Shown here one piece after another: positions 23,965 through 30,950 of a stretch of 64,000 bases of DNA. The DNA lies in the NCBI RefSeq assembly GCF_009932555.1, contig NZ_BLJO01000005.1, positions 463,556 to 527,555 of the forward strand, in the 5' to 3' direction. The notes under the pieces are model-generated. The model was not told the origin of the DNA and searched no databases. It saw only the letters and a list, made by a program, of their open reading frames with translations. Position 1 is the stretch's first letter, and each line of letters starts with the position of its first letter. The position numbers and the translations under genes were made by a program. This stretch comes from Steroidobacter agaridevorans. GTDB lineage: Bacteria; Pseudomonadota; Gammaproteobacteria; Steroidobacterales; Steroidobacteraceae.

Positions 23965-24861
23965 ATGCCCGCGAGTAATGTCCGAGGAATTCTCAGCATG
24001 CTGGCCGCGGTGGCGACTTTCGCCGTCATGGATTTGAGCATGAAGCGCCTGGCCGAAACCTATCCTGCCATGCAGGTGACGTTCATTCGCGGCCTCGCCT
24101 CGCTTCCTTTTCTGCTGCTCGCAACTGCCTCGGTGGGGCGCTGGCGCGACCTCGTGCCGAATCGGTGGGGCCTGCACCTGCTTCGCGGCGTACTGCAGGT
24201 CGCGACGCTGTACTTTTTTGTCTACGCGGTCAGCCGTCTTTCGTTAGCTACGGCGTACACCATCTTCATGAGCGGGCCGCTGCTGATCACAGCCCTGTCC
24301 GTGCCCTTCTTCGGGGAGCGTGTCGGCTTGCATCGCTGGGTCGCGGTGATCGCCGGCATGCTCGGCGTGCTCGTGGTTGTCCAACCTGGCGGCGATGGCG
24401 TGGCGGTGAGTGGCACGGCGCTGCTTGGCGGAGTCGCGGCCATCGCTGCCGCCACTGCCTATGCGCTGGGCGTGCTGCTGATTCGAGTCTTGAAGCCGAC
24501 CGAGACCAGCGCGGCGACCATGTTCTGGGCGCTGTTTCTGACTGCCGCGTTCGCGGGCATTTTTTCGATCAAGGGGTGGGTGCCGGTGTTATGGGATCAC
24601 TGGTACTGGATCGGCATCATCGGCATCACCGGCGCGCTCGGTCAGCACTTTCTCACCGAAGCCTTCCGATTGGCCGCACCGCCGGTGATCGCGCCGCTGG
24701 AATACACGGCGCTGGCGTGGGGCATGCTGTTCGACTGGCTGTTGTGGATGACGGTGCCGAACCAGCGCATGCTGGTCGGCGCCGCCATCATCGTTGCCAG
24801 CGGGCTCTATGTCATTCACCGGGAGCGACTGCAGGCGCGCGTCGCGACACAAACGACCTGA
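23965..24861 (+). CDS. EamA-family (DMT) transporter
   Basis: The 298-residue membrane protein has ten predicted helices arranged as two EamA repeats. The first repeat opens with GILSMLAAVATFAVMDLSMK, and the second with GTALLGGVAAIAAATAYALGV. The region YAVSRLSLATAYTIFMSGPLLITAL and the closing LEYTALAWGMLFDWLLW are typical of the drug/metabolite transporter superfamily. Members export amino acids, nucleobases or other small metabolites; the substrate here is unknown. Its 3' end overlaps the convergent second EamA gene by 50 bases. No ribosome site is strong before the ATG at 23965. Confidence 0.88.
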   Translation: MPASNVRGILSMLAAVATFAVMDLSMKRLAETYPAMQVTFIRGLASLPFLLLATASVGRWRDLVPNRWGLHLLRGVLQVATLYFFVYAVSRLSLATAYTIFMSGPLLITALSVPFFGERVGLHRWVAVIAGMLGVLVVVQPGGDGVAVSGTALLGGVAAIAAATAYALGVLLIRVLKPTETSAATMFWALFLTAAFAGIFSIKGWVPVLWDHWYWIGIIGITGALGQHFLTEAFRLAAPPVIAPLEYTALAWGMLFDWLLWMTVPNQRMLVGAAIIVASGLYVIHRERLQARVATQTT

Positions 24862-25777
24862 GCCGCGACGGCTTCAGCACGTCCTGGAACAACACCAGTC
24901 CGACGCCGGCCAGCACCAGCACGGTGGCCATGATCACCAGTGGGGTGAGCGTCTCGTTCAACACGATCGTGCCCAGTAGCAGCGCCACGACCGGATTGAC
25001 CAGCGCGTACGTCGCGACTTTCGGCGCGGCCACCTTCGTCAGCAGCCACAAATAACAATTGAGGCCGACGATGCTGCCGAACACGACCAGATACGCGACC
25101 GCCGCCAGCGAGCTCCAGGTAATGATCGAAGGATCGAAATGCGACCACTCGCCGTCCACGACCGACATGAACAGCTGAAACACCCCGCCGAACAACATCT
25201 GCGCGCAGGTGAAGCTCAGCACCGCGCCCGGCTGTACGGCTCGCTTCTGAATCAACGTGCCGAAGCTCCAGCCCACCGTCGCCAGCAACAGCGAGGCCAG
25301 ATACAACGGATGCGCCTCGCCTGACAGCGAGCGAGTGTGCGTGACGATGGTCACGACGCCGATCACCGCGACGGTGGTTCCAATCAGCGCCTGACGCGTC
25401 GGTGCGCGCTTGCTGAAGAACGCCCAATCCAACAGCAGCACGATGACCGGCACGGCAGTGACGATCAGCGCAGCGATGCCCGACGGAATGCCCTGCTGAG
25501 CCCAGACCACGAATCCATTACCTACGCCGGTCAGCAGCACGCCGGCGAGCGCGGCCATTTTCAGATCGACATTGGCGAGCGGCTTCGACTCGCGCCAGCG
25601 CAGCCACACGTACATGGCGAGACCGGCAAGCATGAAGCGCATCGAGCCGCTGATGAACGGCGGGATCTCGCGGATTGCCACGGCGATGGCGAGATAGGTC
25701 GTGCCCCAAAAGAAATAGATGGCGGCGAAGGCGGCAAGCATGCCTGCCGACAGTCGCGTCGTGCTGGCTGAAGACAT
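24812..25777 (-). CDS. EamA-family (DMT) exporter controlled by a divergent MocR regulator
   Basis: The 321-residue integral membrane protein has ten helices and the YedA/RhaT-like opening AAIYFFWGTTYLAIAVAI. The second EamA repeat begins about YLASLLLATVGWSFGTLIQKR and ends with ALVNPVVALLLGTIVLNETL. AAGGA lies ahead of the ATG at 25777. It is divergent from the MocR regulator at 25877 with a 99-base shared control region, a common pairing in which the regulator senses an amino acid or vitamin B6 compound and controls its exporter. The substrate is therefore likely to be an amino-group compound (inference). Confidence 0.88.
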   Translation of the reverse strand: MSSASTTRLSAGMLAAFAAIYFFWGTTYLAIAVAIREIPPFISGSMRFMLAGLAMYVWLRWRESKPLANVDLKMAALAGVLLTGVGNGFVVWAQQGIPSGIAALIVTAVPVIVLLLDWAFFSKRAPTRQALIGTTVAVIGVVTIVTHTRSLSGEAHPLYLASLLLATVGWSFGTLIQKRAVQPGAVLSFTCAQMLFGGVFQLFMSVVDGEWSHFDPSIITWSSLAAVAYLVVFGSIVGLNCYLWLLTKVAAPKVATYALVNPVVALLLGTIVLNETLTPLVIMATVLVLAGVGLVLFQDVLKPSRLRSFVSRRAPAVAPGE

Positions 25778-25798
25778 GAAGAAATCCTTTTGGGTCGG

Positions 25799-25864
25799 CT
25801 GTGTACTTTAGCCGGTGCTGGCAAGCAGTACAGACTCAGGTAGACTGGCCCACGACCAATACAG
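25799..25864. promoter_or_regulatory. possible MocR operator region
   Basis: The sequence AGTACAG at 25827-25833 recurs as AATACAG at 25858-25864, 31 bases or about three turns away, and an inverted copy CTGTGTACT lies at 25799-25807. Direct repeats with wide spacing are how GabR-type MocR proteins bind. The region lies between the exporter and regulator genes. Confidence 0.4.
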
Positions 25865-25876
25865 TTGAGGTGGCTT

Positions 25877-27313
25877 ATGTCTGCCGAAGAACCGCTGCTC
25901 TACGAACGCGTCGCGCGCCTGGTCGAAGCGCAGATCGCGAGCGGCGCTTTGCGCGGCAATGAGCGCATTCCTTCGGTGCGCTCCATGAGCCGCACGGCGA
26001 AGGTCAGCATCTCGACAGTGGTGCAGGCGTACCTGCACCTGGAAAACATCGGGTTGATCGAAGCGCGGCCGCAGTCGGGCTTCTATGTCCGCCCGCCGAT
26101 GCGCGCGACTGTGCCGCCGCCGCGTCCGAAGGTCAGCCGCTCCAGACGCCCGATCTCCATCGCCGCGGAAACGCTCGACACTTGTCGTGAAGCGCTGGCT
26201 CGACCGGACATCCTGCAGCTCAACGGCGCGTTCACGTCGCCGACGCTGTATCCGAATCAACGGCTGAACAATCTGATTCGCGAAGTGTTGCGCGACCATC
26301 CCGCTCACGCCGGCGAATGTTTGCTGCCGCCCGGTCATGAGGAGCTGCGCCGACAGGTCGCCAAGCGCATGACGTTCGCCGGCGCACCGGCCGATCCCGC
26401 GCACGTTGTGATCACCAGCGGCACGATGGATGCGATCACCATGTCGCTGCAGGTGTTGTGCAAGGCCGGCGACACCGTGCTGGTGGAATCGCCGACTTAT
26501 TTCGGCGTCCTGCAAGTCGTCGAGTACCTGGGATTGAAAGTCGTCGAGGTGCCCAATCACACCAGCACGGGCATCGATGTCGACGCCGTCAGAAACATTG
26601 CGCGCACGACGCGGCTCGCCGCGGCCGTGCTGATGCCGAATTTCAACAATCCCACCGGCAGTGTCACGCCGGACGACGCCAAGCGCGAGATCGTCGCGAT
26701 CCTCAGCGCCGCCGAAGTGCCCATCATCGAAGATGACATCTACGGCGACCTGCATTACGGCAATACTCGCCCGACCTCGCTGCGTGCGTATGACGACGCC
26801 GGCCTGGTAATCACCTGCGGCTCGGTGTCCAAAACCATCGCGCTCGGCTATCGCATCGGCTGGGCGGTCACGCCGCAGTTTCATGCCGATATCGCGCGCG
26901 CCAAATTCTTTTCGTCGGTCGCCTGCCCGACCTTGCAACAGCTGGTGCTCGCCCGCTATTACGCGAGCGGCGGATACGATCGCTATCTGCGCCGCGTGCG
27001 CACGACGCTCGCTGCGAATTCGCAGAGCGCGGTCGATGCAATCGTTCGTTACTTCCCGCCGGGGACCCGCGTCGCGCGTCCAAGTGGCGGCATCGTGCTG
27101 TGGATCGAATTGCCCGCGGGCGTCGACGGCGTGGAGTTGTTTCGTACCGCGCTGGCCAGCCGCATCGGCATCGCGCCCGGGCTGGTGTTCTCCGCGAAGG
27201 CGGACTATCGCAATTACATCCGCATCAGCTGCGGCATGCTGTGGACGCCGACCATCGAGCGCGCCATCGAAAAACTCGGCCGGCTGGTGGCAGGCATCGC
27301 CAAAGCGGCGTGA
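25877..27313 (+). CDS. MocR-type regulator (GntR winged helix fused to aminotransferase domain)
   Basis: The ATG at 25877 follows GAGGTGG; an in-frame upstream start at 25865 is unlikely. Residues 1-75 are a GntR winged-helix domain (LYERVARLVEAQIASGALRG then RIPSVRSMSRTAKVSISTVV). The rest is a fold-type I aminotransferase domain that keeps the PLP lysine in GSVSKTIALGYRIGW, MPNFNNPTG and the Arg in YIRISCG. MocR proteins use the PLP domain as a sensor rather than an enzyme. It probably represses or activates the divergent EamA exporter gene and itself through the 25799-25864 region. Confidence 0.92.
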   Translation: MSAEEPLLYERVARLVEAQIASGALRGNERIPSVRSMSRTAKVSISTVVQAYLHLENIGLIEARPQSGFYVRPPMRATVPPPRPKVSRSRRPISIAAETLDTCREALARPDILQLNGAFTSPTLYPNQRLNNLIREVLRDHPAHAGECLLPPGHEELRRQVAKRMTFAGAPADPAHVVITSGTMDAITMSLQVLCKAGDTVLVESPTYFGVLQVVEYLGLKVVEVPNHTSTGIDVDAVRNIARTTRLAAAVLMPNFNNPTGSVTPDDAKREIVAILSAAEVPIIEDDIYGDLHYGNTRPTSLRAYDDAGLVITCGSVSKTIALGYRIGWAVTPQFHADIARAKFFSSVACPTLQQLVLARYYASGGYDRYLRRVRTTLAANSQSAVDAIVRYFPPGTRVARPSGGIVLWIELPAGVDGVELFRTALASRIGIAPGLVFSAKADYRNYIRISCGMLWTPTIERAIEKLGRLVAGIAKAA

Positions 27314-27350
27314 GTGGACGACAGCGCGCATCGGTGCATCGAGCGATCGT

Positions 27351-27476
27351 TCAGCACGGCAGTCGGCCGGAAAACGCTCCGGCCGACCCGTTGTTTTGCA
27401 GACCGATCTTCAACAAGGCCAGCACGGCCAGGTTGAGAATCAGCGATGCGGTGAAAGTGATGATTACGAAGGCCAT
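27351..27476 (-). CDS. 41-aa single-helix membrane microprotein
   Basis: The coding unit begins at the ATG at 27476 behind a strong ribosome site (GGAGGAGAGG). The sequence MAFVIITFTASLILNLAVLA then LLKIGLQNNG gives one hydrophobic helix of about 22 residues followed by a polar tail, so it is probably an inner-membrane microprotein. The tail codons contain a perfect inverted repeat TCGGCCGGA/TCCGGCCGA (27363-27386) that could help end transcription. It is the last of three tightly spaced small genes. I know no family for it; the ribosome site and operon context are the main support. Confidence 0.6.
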   Translation of the reverse strand: MAFVIITFTASLILNLAVLALLKIGLQNNGSAGAFSGRLPC

Positions 27477-27509
27477 GATCCTCTCCTCCGTTGCAGCTCT
27501 ATGAAGCCG

Positions 27510-27713
27510 TTACAGACTGTGAGTCGTCTGCACGAGCTGACCGTCGGCCTGGGCCTGCGTCAATGACGCCACCTGGGCCGGCTCCTCGATCTGGACAACG
27601 GTGACTTCACCCGCCGGCGTGACCGCCTCGGTGACGTTCCATTCCCAGGCGGCCAGTGCAGTCACATTGATGACCACCGCCGCTGCCAAAGTCAGTGCCG
27701 TTCTCGTATTCAT
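27510..27713 (-). CDS. 67-aa small exported or membrane-anchored protein
   Basis: The ATG at 27713, in ATGA overlap with the upstream gene, follows a strong GGAGGGAAC ribosome site. Residues 4-25 (RTALTLAAAVVINVTALAA) form a signal peptide or anchor; the rest (WEWNVTEAVTPAGEVTVV then QIEEPAQVASLTQAQADGQL) is acidic and polar, possibly strand-forming. No family known to me. It lies between the 62-aa and 41-aa genes in an operon controlled from the region shared with a LysR regulator. A three-component small-protein complex at the inner membrane is the simplest idea. Confidence 0.65.
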   Translation of the reverse strand: MNTRTALTLAAAVVINVTALAAWEWNVTEAVTPAGEVTVVQIEEPAQVASLTQAQADGQLVQTTHSL

Positions 27714-27898
27714 GACTGTTCCCTCCAGAGGGGTTGTTGCGAAAACCAACGATGCGAATGCCGATGCGTCTCGACCGGCTCGGCCAAATCCAGGCGGAGC
27801 TGACTCTCGGGGTCGGGCGCCGTAGCGCGCTGTTCCCGTTCGAGTTTCAGACGGTCGGCTTTCAACTTGGCCAGGGTCATGAACAGGTACTCGTCCAT
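27710..27898 (-). CDS. 62-aa small hydrophilic protein, first gene of the microprotein operon
   Basis: The ATG at 27898 lies just behind GGAGG. The first part (MDEYLFMTLAKLKADRLKLEREQR) is an amphipathic or coiled helix; the remainder is polar and rich in His, Arg and Gln with no export signal. Its stop overlaps the next start as ATGA. I do not recognise a family. It is divergent from the LysR regulator gene at 28032 with a clear T-N11-A type site between them (27991-28007), so the operon is the likely regulator target. Confidence 0.6.
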   Translation of the reverse strand: MDEYLFMTLAKLKADRLKLEREQRATAPDPESQLRLDLAEPVETHRHSHRWFSQQPLWREQS

Positions 27899-27990
27899 AA
27901 AAACCTCCGTTGAGATATGCATCTCGGTCATGGAGGCGTAGTGTGATCCTGGCCAATTACTGCGAATAGCGATACTTTGTGTTCTTGATC

Positions 27991-28007
27991 TATGATCTGA
28001 AGTCATA
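27991..28007. promoter_or_regulatory. LysR-type binding site (T-N11-A dyad)
   Basis: TATGATCTGAAGTCATA is a perfect TATGA-N7-TCATA dyad containing the T-N11-A core of LysR sites. It lies 24 bases before the LysR start and about 93 bases before the first microprotein gene, as expected for a shared regulator site. Confidence 0.6.
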
Positions 28008-28031
28008 TCAGAAGCCATCCTTGCGACTGCC

Positions 28032-28940
28032 ATGAAGCGCATTCCAGTCGGGCCCCTGCGGGCCTTCGATGTGGCCGCCCGGAACCTGAACCTGAGCGCC
28101 GCCGCCGAAGAAATGAACGTGACCCACGCGGCGGTAAGCCGGCAGGTAAAGCAGCTCGAGGAGCGACTCGGGGTGAAGCTGTTTGAGCGCTTGCCGCGGG
28201 GATTAAGGTTGACGGCTCAGGGTGCGCTCCTGGCGGAGGGAACCCGGGCCGCGTTCGACCGGCTGGCTAGTGCACTCGAGGATGTATCGACGCCGACTGT
28301 GCGGCGGAAGCTGACCATTTCGACTTTCTCTTCTTTCAACGCGCGCTGGCTGATGCCCCGCGTACGCTCGTTCTCTATGTTGTTCCCGGACGTCGATCTT
28401 CAAGTGATCACGACCGCGCAGTTGGTGGATTTTTCGCGCGAGGACGTCGATATCGGCATTCGTTTCGGGCGGGGAAATTACCCGGGGTTGCACGTCGTGC
28501 CGCTATTTCAGCCCCGGGAAATCGTGGTGTGCGCCCCCAGCCTGCTGAAGGTCGGGCCGCCGTTGAAAACGATTAGCGATCTGCGCCATTTCACCCTGCT
28601 TCACGACGACTCACATCGCTCCTGGACCCGCTGGCTCGAAGCCGTCGGCGCCAAAGGCATCGATGCCCGCCGTGGCATCGTCTGCGGCGACCGAAATTCC
28701 ATGCTCCAGGCGGCCCTCGCCGGGCAGGGCGTGGCTATTGCGTCGGAGGTGTTCGCGGCTTCTGACCTGGTGGCTGGGCGCCTGGTGAAGGTGTTCGAGA
28801 ACGAAGTGACGTCGGAGTATTCGATCTACGCGGTGTGCTTACCGCGACGCTTGAATGACCCGATGGTTGCTGGGGTTGTGCAGTGGCTGCAGCAGGAGGC
28901 TCAAGCGTCGCACGATGTGCATCCGCCGCCGGCGGAGTGA
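28032..28940 (+). CDS. LysR-family regulator (GcvA-like)
   Basis: The N-terminal winged helix (about 6-64) includes PLRAFDVAARNLNLSAAAEE and VTHAAVSRQVKQLEERLG, followed by a linker helix and an effector-binding domain with LTISTFSSFNARWLMPRV and the region DVDIGIRFGRGNYPGL. The sequence groups with GcvA/AmpR-like LTTRs. Effector unknown. It is divergent from the three-gene microprotein operon and probably controls it through the dyad at 27991-28007. It converges with the zinc-ribbon gene, ten bases from its stop. Confidence 0.92.
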   Translation: MKRIPVGPLRAFDVAARNLNLSAAAEEMNVTHAAVSRQVKQLEERLGVKLFERLPRGLRLTAQGALLAEGTRAAFDRLASALEDVSTPTVRRKLTISTFSSFNARWLMPRVRSFSMLFPDVDLQVITTAQLVDFSREDVDIGIRFGRGNYPGLHVVPLFQPREIVVCAPSLLKVGPPLKTISDLRHFTLLHDDSHRSWTRWLEAVGAKGIDARRGIVCGDRNSMLQAALAGQGVAIASEVFAASDLVAGRLVKVFENEVTSEYSIYAVCLPRRLNDPMVAGVVQWLQQEAQASHDVHPPPAE

Positions 28941-28950
28941 GACGGGCCGG

Positions 28951-29322
28951 CTACTTCTTCTTCCCAAACAACGCTTCGAGCTCAGCCCGAGCTTTATCAG
29001 CGGCAGAGGGTTCAGCGGGCGCGTCGGGTTTCTTCCCAAACAGAGCATCCAACTCCGCCTGCGCCTTCGACGCGGCGTCCGTGCTCTTCATGGAGTACGC
29101 GTCTTCGCGAGGCTTGAAGTAATCGCAGAAGTTCGCCCGCTCCTTATCCTTCACTTCCTCAGCAACCGTCTCGCGGCAATGTTTCGCGACGCTGAGGCTG
29201 TACCACTCGCAGAGTTTGCAAACGTGCAGTTCGGCGTGGCATTGGCGGCATTCTTCGAGGCGGCGCAGCGGCAGCGTGAGGTCTGCCAGGGACGCGCCGC
29301 ATTTCCAGCAGACCAATGCCAT
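28951..29322 (-). CDS. zinc-ribbon protein with two C-terminal tail repeats
   Basis: The 123-residue cytoplasmic protein has three CxxC pairs near the N-terminus (CWKC, CRQC and CKLC), which with the later CDYF Cys should bind one or two zinc ions as ribbon knuckles. The C-terminus contains the duplicated segment AELDALFGKKP and AELEALFGKKK separated by a flexible Asp/Ala/Pro linker, like a repeated short linear binding motif. I do not know a named family. It lies four bases after the VOC protein gene on the same strand and is cotranscribed with it. RNA or protein binding is possible; nothing indicates catalysis. Confidence 0.7.
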   Translation of the reverse strand: MALVCWKCGASLADLTLPLRRLEECRQCHAELHVCKLCEWYSLSVAKHCRETVAEEVKDKERANFCDYFKPREDAYSMKSTDAASKAQAELDALFGKKPDAPAEPSAADKARAELEALFGKKK

Positions 29323-29326
29323 GACA

Positions 29327-29758
29327 TCACCGGTGCTTCTGATCGTGGCTGGTGGCGATCTCGTCGTAGCCCTTGCCGACGAACTCGATCAGGCAGATGC
29401 CGTGGCCGAACGGATCGGCGAGCATGGCGATCTTGCCCCAGTTGTTGGTCTTCACCTGGGTCTCGAGGCGGGCGCCGGCATTGCGGGCGCGGTCCAGCGC
29501 GCCTTCGATTTCCTCGACGACGAAGTCCAGGTGCACGGGGGTCCAGTGACGGGCGTACGAACGCAGGTGTCGGCTGGTCGCGGACGCCGTCGTGCCATTC
29601 GGCTTCACCAGCAGGTAGATGGGCGAAGTGCCGCCGAGCAGCTCCACCGCGTCCGCGCCGAAGCGCCGGCCGACGTGCAGGTTGAAAGCTTTGCAATAGA
29701 AATCGGTGGCCTTGGCCAAATCGTCCACGTCGATATTGACCAGCATTTTGACGGTCAT
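29327..29758 (-). CDS. VOC-family protein (glyoxalase/bleomycin-resistance fold)
   Basis: The 143-residue protein has the paired beta-alpha-beta modules of the vicinal-oxygen-chelate fold: VKMLVNIDVDDLAKATDFYC at the start, YLLVKPNG, then VHLDFVVEEIEGALDRARNAG and LADPFGHGICLIEF. Likely metal ligands come from His in VHLDFV and Glu in LIEFVG; others cannot be assigned. Substrate unknown. The gene precedes the zinc-ribbon protein in an operon. Cytoplasmic. Confidence 0.88.
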   Translation of the reverse strand: MTVKMLVNIDVDDLAKATDFYCKAFNLHVGRRFGADAVELLGGTSPIYLLVKPNGTTASATSRHLRSYARHWTPVHLDFVVEEIEGALDRARNAGARLETQVKTNNWGKIAMLADPFGHGICLIEFVGKGYDEIATSHDQKHR

Positions 29759-29938
29759 CGAAAACCTCGGATCCGGGAGCGGTCGCTATGTTAAGAGAGC
29801 GAGATTAACGCGTCGCCGGCCCGAACACAGCAGGTCGCCATCGGACGACTTCCTCCGAGGCGATCATGATGCGCCGTGATAACAGTCATGCCTTGCGGCG
29901 CGCAGATGCGCCTTCATTAAAGGTGGCAGGATACCCCC

Positions 29939-30862
29939 ATGAACGCCATCAACCCTTTAGCTTCCAACACCCCTGCCCAGGCCGCCCAACGGCGAATCGC
30001 CCGGGTGGTGCAGTCGATCAGCACCATCGAAGGCGGCGGCTTCCCGGTGCGTCGGCCGTTTCCCATCCAGGGCTTCAGCCACTTCGATCCGTTCCTGCTG
30101 ATCGATCATCTTGGGCCCGTGCAGTGGCCGGCCGGCGGCCCGATAGGCGCGCCCGATCATCCGCATCGCGGCTTCGAGACCGTGACCTATGTGCTCGCCG
30201 GTGAGAACGAGCATCGCGACTCGTTCGGCAATGCCGACGTGCTGCGTCCGGGCGACGTGCAGTGGATGACCGCCGGCGGCGGCGTGATTCATTCCGAGAT
30301 GCCGACCGAGCGCTTCCATCGTGAAGGCGGCAATCAGGAAGGCTTCCAGATCTGGGTGAACCTGCCGGCTGTCGACAAGATGATGACGCCGCGTTACCAG
30401 ACGTTGCGCGCCTCCGACATTCCGCAGGCGACGACAGCGGACGGTCGCGTGCATGTTCGCGTCATCGCCGGCGAATCGCTTGGCAAGGCGGCGCGCATCG
30501 ACACGCGAGTGCCGATTCAGATGCTGCATTTCACGATCCAGCCCGGCGGCGAGTTGTTGCAGTCGGTGCCGGCCGAGCAGAGTGGCTTGCTGTATGTCTT
30601 CAAAGGCAAGGCGACCATTGGCAGCGATCAGCGCGAGGTCGGCGAAGGCCAGGCGGCGCTGCTCGGTTCGGGCGACTCGGTGAAGATTGGTGTGAGCGCA
30701 GATGAGAGCGGCCCGGCCGAGATCTTGTTGCTCTCGGGCAAGCCGTTGCACGAGCCGGTGGCACGCTACGGCCCGTTCGTGATGAACACGCGCGAGGAGA
30801 TTGAACAGGCGTTCCGCGATTATCAGAGCGGACGGTTTGGGTTGATTCCGCCTCGCACGTGA
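29939..30862 (+). CDS. pirin-family protein
   Basis: The 307-residue double cupin has the pirin signature with metal-binding residues in GAPDHPHRGFETVTYVLAG and the later HSEMP (His and Glu). Bacterial pirins include quercetin 2,3-dioxygenases and redox or metabolic modulators; the exact activity is not predictable. The ribosome site AAAGGTGGCAGG lies before the ATG at 29939. No export signal, so cytoplasmic. It stands alone, converging with the ABC-M1 gene across the stem-loop at 30871-30900. Confidence 0.92.
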   Translation: MNAINPLASNTPAQAAQRRIARVVQSISTIEGGGFPVRRPFPIQGFSHFDPFLLIDHLGPVQWPAGGPIGAPDHPHRGFETVTYVLAGENEHRDSFGNADVLRPGDVQWMTAGGGVIHSEMPTERFHREGGNQEGFQIWVNLPAVDKMMTPRYQTLRASDIPQATTADGRVHVRVIAGESLGKAARIDTRVPIQMLHFTIQPGGELLQSVPAEQSGLLYVFKGKATIGSDQREVGEGQAALLGSGDSVKIGVSADESGPAEILLLSGKPLHEPVARYGPFVMNTREEIEQAFRDYQSGRFGLIPPRT

Positions 30863-30870
30863 CCAGTTAC

Positions 30871-30900
30871 GCCGGCGCGCCCCGATAGAGCCGCGCCGGC
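30871..30900. terminator. stem-loop between the convergent pirin and ABC-M1 genes
   Basis: The perfect arms GCCGGCGCG (30871-30879) and CGCGCCGGC (30892-30900) with a 12-base loop lie nine bases after the pirin stop. It lacks a T-run, so factor-independent termination is unlikely to be strong; it could serve both strands. Confidence 0.4.
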
Positions 30901-30950
30901 GGGAACCTGAATATCGGGCGCGCGATACCTCGGCGGCCGGCGTTGGTCGC

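Noticed and set aside
25808-27331. A 507-codon minus-strand frame opposite the MocR gene
   Set aside because: Complete overlap with a clear MocR regulator and His/Arg-rich composition typical of antisense frames.
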